NCBI RefSeq assembly: GCF_009796785.1
Contig: NZ_CP047026.1
Coordinates: forward strand, 2,710,501 to 2,774,500
Direction of reading: 5' to 3'
Origin: Polaribacter sp. L3A8
GTDB taxonomy: Bacteria; Bacteroidota; Bacteroidia; Flavobacteriales; Flavobacteriaceae
DNA length: 64,000 nucleotides
The notes below the pieces were generated by a model. It made no database searches. It saw only the letters and a list, made by a program, of their open reading frames with translations, and was not told the origin of the DNA. The number at the start of each line of letters is the position of its first letter. Positions within the stretch are counted from its first letter, which is position 1. A program made the translations under genes and the position numbers. Shown here one piece after another: positions 61,196-64,000 of the stretch.

Positions 61196-61790
61196 ACTTT
61201 AATATTTGGTTTGCGTTTATTATTTATTATGTAAGAAAAACGTTAAGTTAAAAGAATGTTTTTTATAAATACTTTAAGTATTAACTAAAATTAAGATTCA
61301 ATTAACATCTCATTAACATAACTGAGTGCAATTTAGCATTTAGAATACATGAAAAAATGGATAAAACAACTAAAAACATCAACAAAAATACTTTTATATT
61401 AAAATTTATATAATTTAAAGCTATAAATATTAAGGATAAATTAATTTGATATATACAAACTGAATCATGTTTGTATGTAAAGTTTAAAGCTACTGAAGAG
61501 AAATGAGGTTTGTGAGGATTAGCTAGAAAATGCTGCCATACTAAATAAAAAGTAGTTCTATAATTATAATGCTTTTTTCTTTTCCAATGATAGATCAATC
61601 TAAACAATTGCCTACATAATTGATGACTTACGCAACCAATTTATTTGCATTAAAAACTCATAAAAAAATATTTATACATTAAATTAATGTATAAATATTT
61701 GTCCATTTGATATAGGCTTTATATCGTTATTTTTTAAGTTTTGAAATTTGATTAAAAAACTAAAAAGAATGTAAATACACTTAAAAAATC
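61196..61790. other. Intergenic region between sulfatase and susC
   Basis: About 595 bases, very AT-rich. It holds the presumed susC promoter (no clear TAnnTTTG box seen) and a 15-base hairpin at 61666-61700. A 101-codon minus-strand frame (61302-61607) has no recognisable motif and was not called. Confidence 0.4.
61666..61700. terminator. AT-rich hairpin upstream of susC
   Basis: AAATATTTATACATT pairs exactly with AATGTATAAATATTT around a 5-base loop. No T-rich end typical of a terminator; it may be a regulatory palindrome or a dispersed repeat instead. Confidence 0.4.
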
Positions 61791-63227
61791 TTACTTTTTT
61801 GGATGTGCTTTCTTGTAAGCAGGATTCCAAATATCTTTATAATCTGTCTTTTTATTTTCCATTAAGCTCTGATGAATATGATTTGAAACATTTAACCAAC
61901 TTTCGCCTTCATCCCATAATGGTTTCATTAACGTTTTTTCCCAATCTTTATAAGTTTTCTTTAAATTTTCTGAAATAGAAACTTTTGAATTTATTATATT
62001 TTTTGTTTCTCCTAAGTCTTCTTTCAGATTATAAACTACAGATCCATAATTATTTAAAGTAATCATTTTGTAATCTCCAGTTCTAATTGCAGAAGCCTCT
62101 AGTTTTTTCCAAAATAAGTTTTTATGAGGATTACCTGTTTTAGTATTATTTAAATATGGCATTAAATTAACTCCATCTAACTCTAAATTTTCTTCATAGA
62201 TATTTGCTGCTGCTATTGAAGTTACAAAAATATCTAGTGATGAGGTTAATCCATTAAATTTTTCATTGCCTTTAATTACTGAAGGCCAACTCATTAAAAA
62301 TGGCACACGGTGGCCACCTTCAAAGTTATTACCTTTCCAACCTTTTAAAGACCCCGTTTTCGATTCGTTATTATGAGCCCCACCATTATCACTTAAAAAA
62401 TATATAATTGTATTATCTCTAACCCCTAAGGTTTCTAATTTATCTGTTAATTTACCGATGTTCTCATCTAAAGACCAAGTCATTGCAGCTAACTTTTGTC
62501 TTGGATGATTTTTAAATTTTTCTAAATCTTCTTTTTTAGCGTGCATTGGTGTATGCACAGCATTGTATGATAAATACATAAAAAATGGTTGGTTTTTAGA
62601 ATCCTCTATATATTTTAGAGATTGATCTCCTAAAACATCTGTCATATAACCGTCAAAAATTACACGTTTTCCATTATTTTGTAACATATCGTTTCTTGAT
62701 GGATTTTTTATTGGAAAATAAGACCTACTACCAGAAATAAAACCATAAAAATCATCAAAACCTCTTTGGTTTGGATGGTCTGAAACGTCTTCTCCTAAAT
62801 GCCATTTTCCTAAAGCATATGTATTGTAACCATTTTTTTGAAACACATTTGCAATTGTAGTTACGTTATCACTTAAACCAATTCCTGCTGTTCCATTTGC
62901 CTCAAATCCAAATCGTTGTTGGTATTTACCCGTAATTAAACCTGCTCTAGAAGGTGCACAAACTGTTGCACTAACATGTGCATCTGTAAATACAACTCCG
63001 CTTTTTGCTAATTTATCTATGTTAGGCGTTTGTAAGTCTTCACTACCCATAAAACCAAAATCTACATAGCCAGCATCATCAATTAAAATTATGATAACAT
63101 TTGGTTGTACATTTTTTAGTTTTTTACTTGTTACTAATCTGTTTTTACTGTTAGTTTCTTTAGTTTTACAGCTAAAACTGATTATCAGTAGAATAAAAAA
63201 ACTTAAACAAATACTATTTAATTTCAT
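61791..63227 (-). CDS. S1-family sulfatase lipoprotein
   Basis: A 478-residue lipoprotein (Cys20 in SFSCKT). It has the sulfatase signature CAPSRAGLITGKY beginning at Cys90, the residue converted to formylglycine, the metal-binding IILIDDAGYVDFGF (46-59), GKWHLGE (about 144-150), and a later LSDNGGAHNNES block (about 280-291). The architecture is that of S1 arylsulfatases that desulfate algal polysaccharides. The maturation enzyme (anSME) is not in the window. It lies next to a GH43-type gene 12 bases upstream, so both are probably cotranscribed, suggesting a sulfated glycan substrate. Confidence 0.92.
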   Translation of the reverse strand: MKLNSICLSFFILLIISFSCKTKETNSKNRLVTSKKLKNVQPNVIIILIDDAGYVDFGFMGSEDLQTPNIDKLAKSGVVFTDAHVSATVCAPSRAGLITGKYQQRFGFEANGTAGIGLSDNVTTIANVFQKNGYNTYALGKWHLGEDVSDHPNQRGFDDFYGFISGSRSYFPIKNPSRNDMLQNNGKRVIFDGYMTDVLGDQSLKYIEDSKNQPFFMYLSYNAVHTPMHAKKEDLEKFKNHPRQKLAAMTWSLDENIGKLTDKLETLGVRDNTIIYFLSDNGGAHNNESKTGSLKGWKGNNFEGGHRVPFLMSWPSVIKGNEKFNGLTSSLDIFVTSIAAANIYEENLELDGVNLMPYLNNTKTGNPHKNLFWKKLEASAIRTGDYKMITLNNYGSVVYNLKEDLGETKNIINSKVSISENLKKTYKDWEKTLMKPLWDEGESWLNVSNHIHQSLMENKKTDYKDIWNPAYKKAHPKK

Positions 63228-63238
63228 ATTATTAATTT

Positions 63239-64000
63239 TTATTTATCAAAAAAATCTAAACTCCATTCAGAATACCATTTTATGATTGGCTTTTCATCTT
63301 CAAACTCAATTGGCAACCATACATATCTGCCATTAATTGCGTTTTGAGGCATCCATCTATCTGCCATAAAAATATAAGCATCTTTTTTACCCATTACTGG
63401 TAAAATGTGAGTACTTTGACTATGAAAAGTAGTTTTTCTCTCTTTTTCATTACCTCTTGCAGGGTTTCCTAAAGAAGTCCAACTACCAAGCATATTATCT
63501 GCCATTGCAGATCTTGCACTATTTGGGTCCCAACCTGTTAAACCAGAAGATATCATAAAATACTTTCCATCTTTCTTAAATATAGCTGGTGCTTCATTAT
63601 TTCCTCCAGGAAAAACACGTATATATTCGTCTGAAAGCGAAAGAAAATCAGAACTTAATTTAGATATTATTAAAGTTCCATTTTCTTCGGATGCTGTAAT
63701 GTGATATGCAACACCATCATCGTCTTTAAAAAGAGTCATATCTCTAGACATTTGCCCACTTTCAAAATCTCTTAAGAAATAGACACCATGCACAGAGCCT
63801 TCACCCCATTTTAGTTTTTGTTTTGACATTTTTTTTGCATGCTGCTTTTGTTCTTCACTAAAGTTTTTAGGCCATACATTAGGATGCATTCTAAAACTAT
63901 CTATATAATTATAAGGACCTGTAACATTATCTGAAACTGCAACACCAACTAATGCAGCATCATAACCTCTGCCTTTTAATTCGTGATGAAACCACATAAC
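63239..64000 (-). CDS. GH43-type glycoside hydrolase (5' end outside window)
   Basis: At least 254 C-terminal residues of a five-bladed propeller hydrolase. The start lies beyond the right edge. Visible: MWFHHELKGRGYDAALVGVA, then VTGPYNY, the MSRDMTLFKDDDGVAYHITA block (typical of GH43 aspartate regions), and NEAPAIFKKDGKYFMISSGL with the probable general-acid Glu, followed by GWDPNSARSAMADNMLGSWT. This pattern recalls GH43 subfamilies acting on beta-1,3-galactan; the exact specificity is uncertain without the N-terminus. The sulfatase gene follows after 12 bases. Confidence 0.85.
   Translation of the reverse strand, partial: VMWFHHELKGRGYDAALVGVAVSDNVTGPYNYIDSFRMHPNVWPKNFSEEQKQHAKKMSKQKLKWGEGSVHGVYFLRDFESGQMSRDMTLFKDDDGVAYHITASEENGTLIISKLSSDFLSLSDEYIRVFPGGNNEAPAIFKKDGKYFMISSGLTGWDPNSARSAMADNMLGSWTSLGNPARGNEKERKTTFHSQSTHILPVMGKKDAYIFMADRWMPQNAINGRYVWLPIEFEDEKPIIKWYSEWSLDFFDK

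Noticed and set aside
61302..61607. 101-codon minus-strand frame upstream of susC.
   Set aside because: No family motif, no signal peptide, no promoter box; composition fits random translation of AT-rich intergenic DNA.
1..64000. CRISPR arrays, rRNA genes, insertion sequences and riboswitches.
   Set aside because: No regularly spaced repeats, no rRNA-like segments, no transposase and no recognisable riboswitch core were found on reading both strands.

Overview
The window is low-GC, densely packed DNA from a member of the Bacteroidota, most likely a marine Flavobacteriaceae of Polaribacter type. This is inferred from TAnnTTTG-type promoter boxes, type IX secretion (T9SS) sorting domains, a SusC/SusD pair, DUF6427/DUF6341/upp linkage and many TTG/GTG starts. 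No rRNA, CRISPR array, transposase or integrase was found; there is one tRNA (Leu, anticodon CAA).

Region 1 (1-27.4 kb) is mostly housekeeping. It holds a TonB-dependent receptor with a partner lipoprotein, pgi with an M23 lipoprotein, and a DUF3108 protein. Aromatic amino acid breakdown follows (tryptophan 2,3-dioxygenase, 4-hydroxyphenylpyruvate dioxygenase, homogentisate dioxygenase). Next come mrp-nifU, an alkyltransferase-like protein, trmB, upp, a Kbp-like BON-LysM protein and an EamA exporter. The stretch ends with the yicC-gmk-nadD series, an M23-GH3 pair, a queD-like gene, pth and prs-rplY. The intergenic gaps carry dispersed hairpin repeats. One family has three copies between 8.7 and 12.4 kb, and its stem shows a compensatory base change.

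Region 2 (27.3-34.5 kb) is the most interesting part. Directly behind tRNA-Leu lies a five-gene, head-to-tail, overlapping operon on the minus strand: AbiEi-type antitoxin, AbiEii-type nucleotidyltransferase toxin, a nuclease-methyltransferase fusion (PD-(D/E)XK plus N6-adenine methylase), an HsdS-type specificity subunit, and a 524-residue protein. That last protein joins a DGQHR/ParB-like domain to a C-terminal TIR-like or nucleoside-deoxyribosyltransferase-like domain. No HsdR translocase is present. The coupling suggests one composite anti-phage system: BcgI-like restriction-modification, an AbiE toxin-antitoxin and a possible nucleotide- or NAD-consuming effector. A palindrome overlaps its probable promoter.

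Region 3 (35-37.1 kb and 48.6-64 kb) is a polysaccharide utilisation locus. It has SusC, SusD, a DUF5126/DUF5000-type lipoprotein, a DUF4998/DUF5013 lipoprotein, a sulfatase and a GH43-type enzyme cut by the window end. It also has five secreted proteins sharing one unnamed beta-sandwich-like, probably carbohydrate-binding domain, one of them fused to an SGNH esterase. A sulfated galactan-like substrate is plausible but unproven. A 57-residue peptide with a Tat-like leader sits among these genes.

Region 4 (37.2-48.4 kb) splits that locus. It is a complete trans-4-hydroxy-L-proline catabolic cluster: epimerase, FAD-dependent D-hydroxyproline dehydrogenase, DapA-family deaminase and 2-oxoglutarate semialdehyde dehydrogenase. 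Three peptidases (S9/DPP-IV type, M24, DUF885) and a divergent AraC regulator accompany it, which points to growth on collagen-like, hydroxyproline-rich peptides. The deaminase gene has a visibly different base composition and may have been acquired separately.
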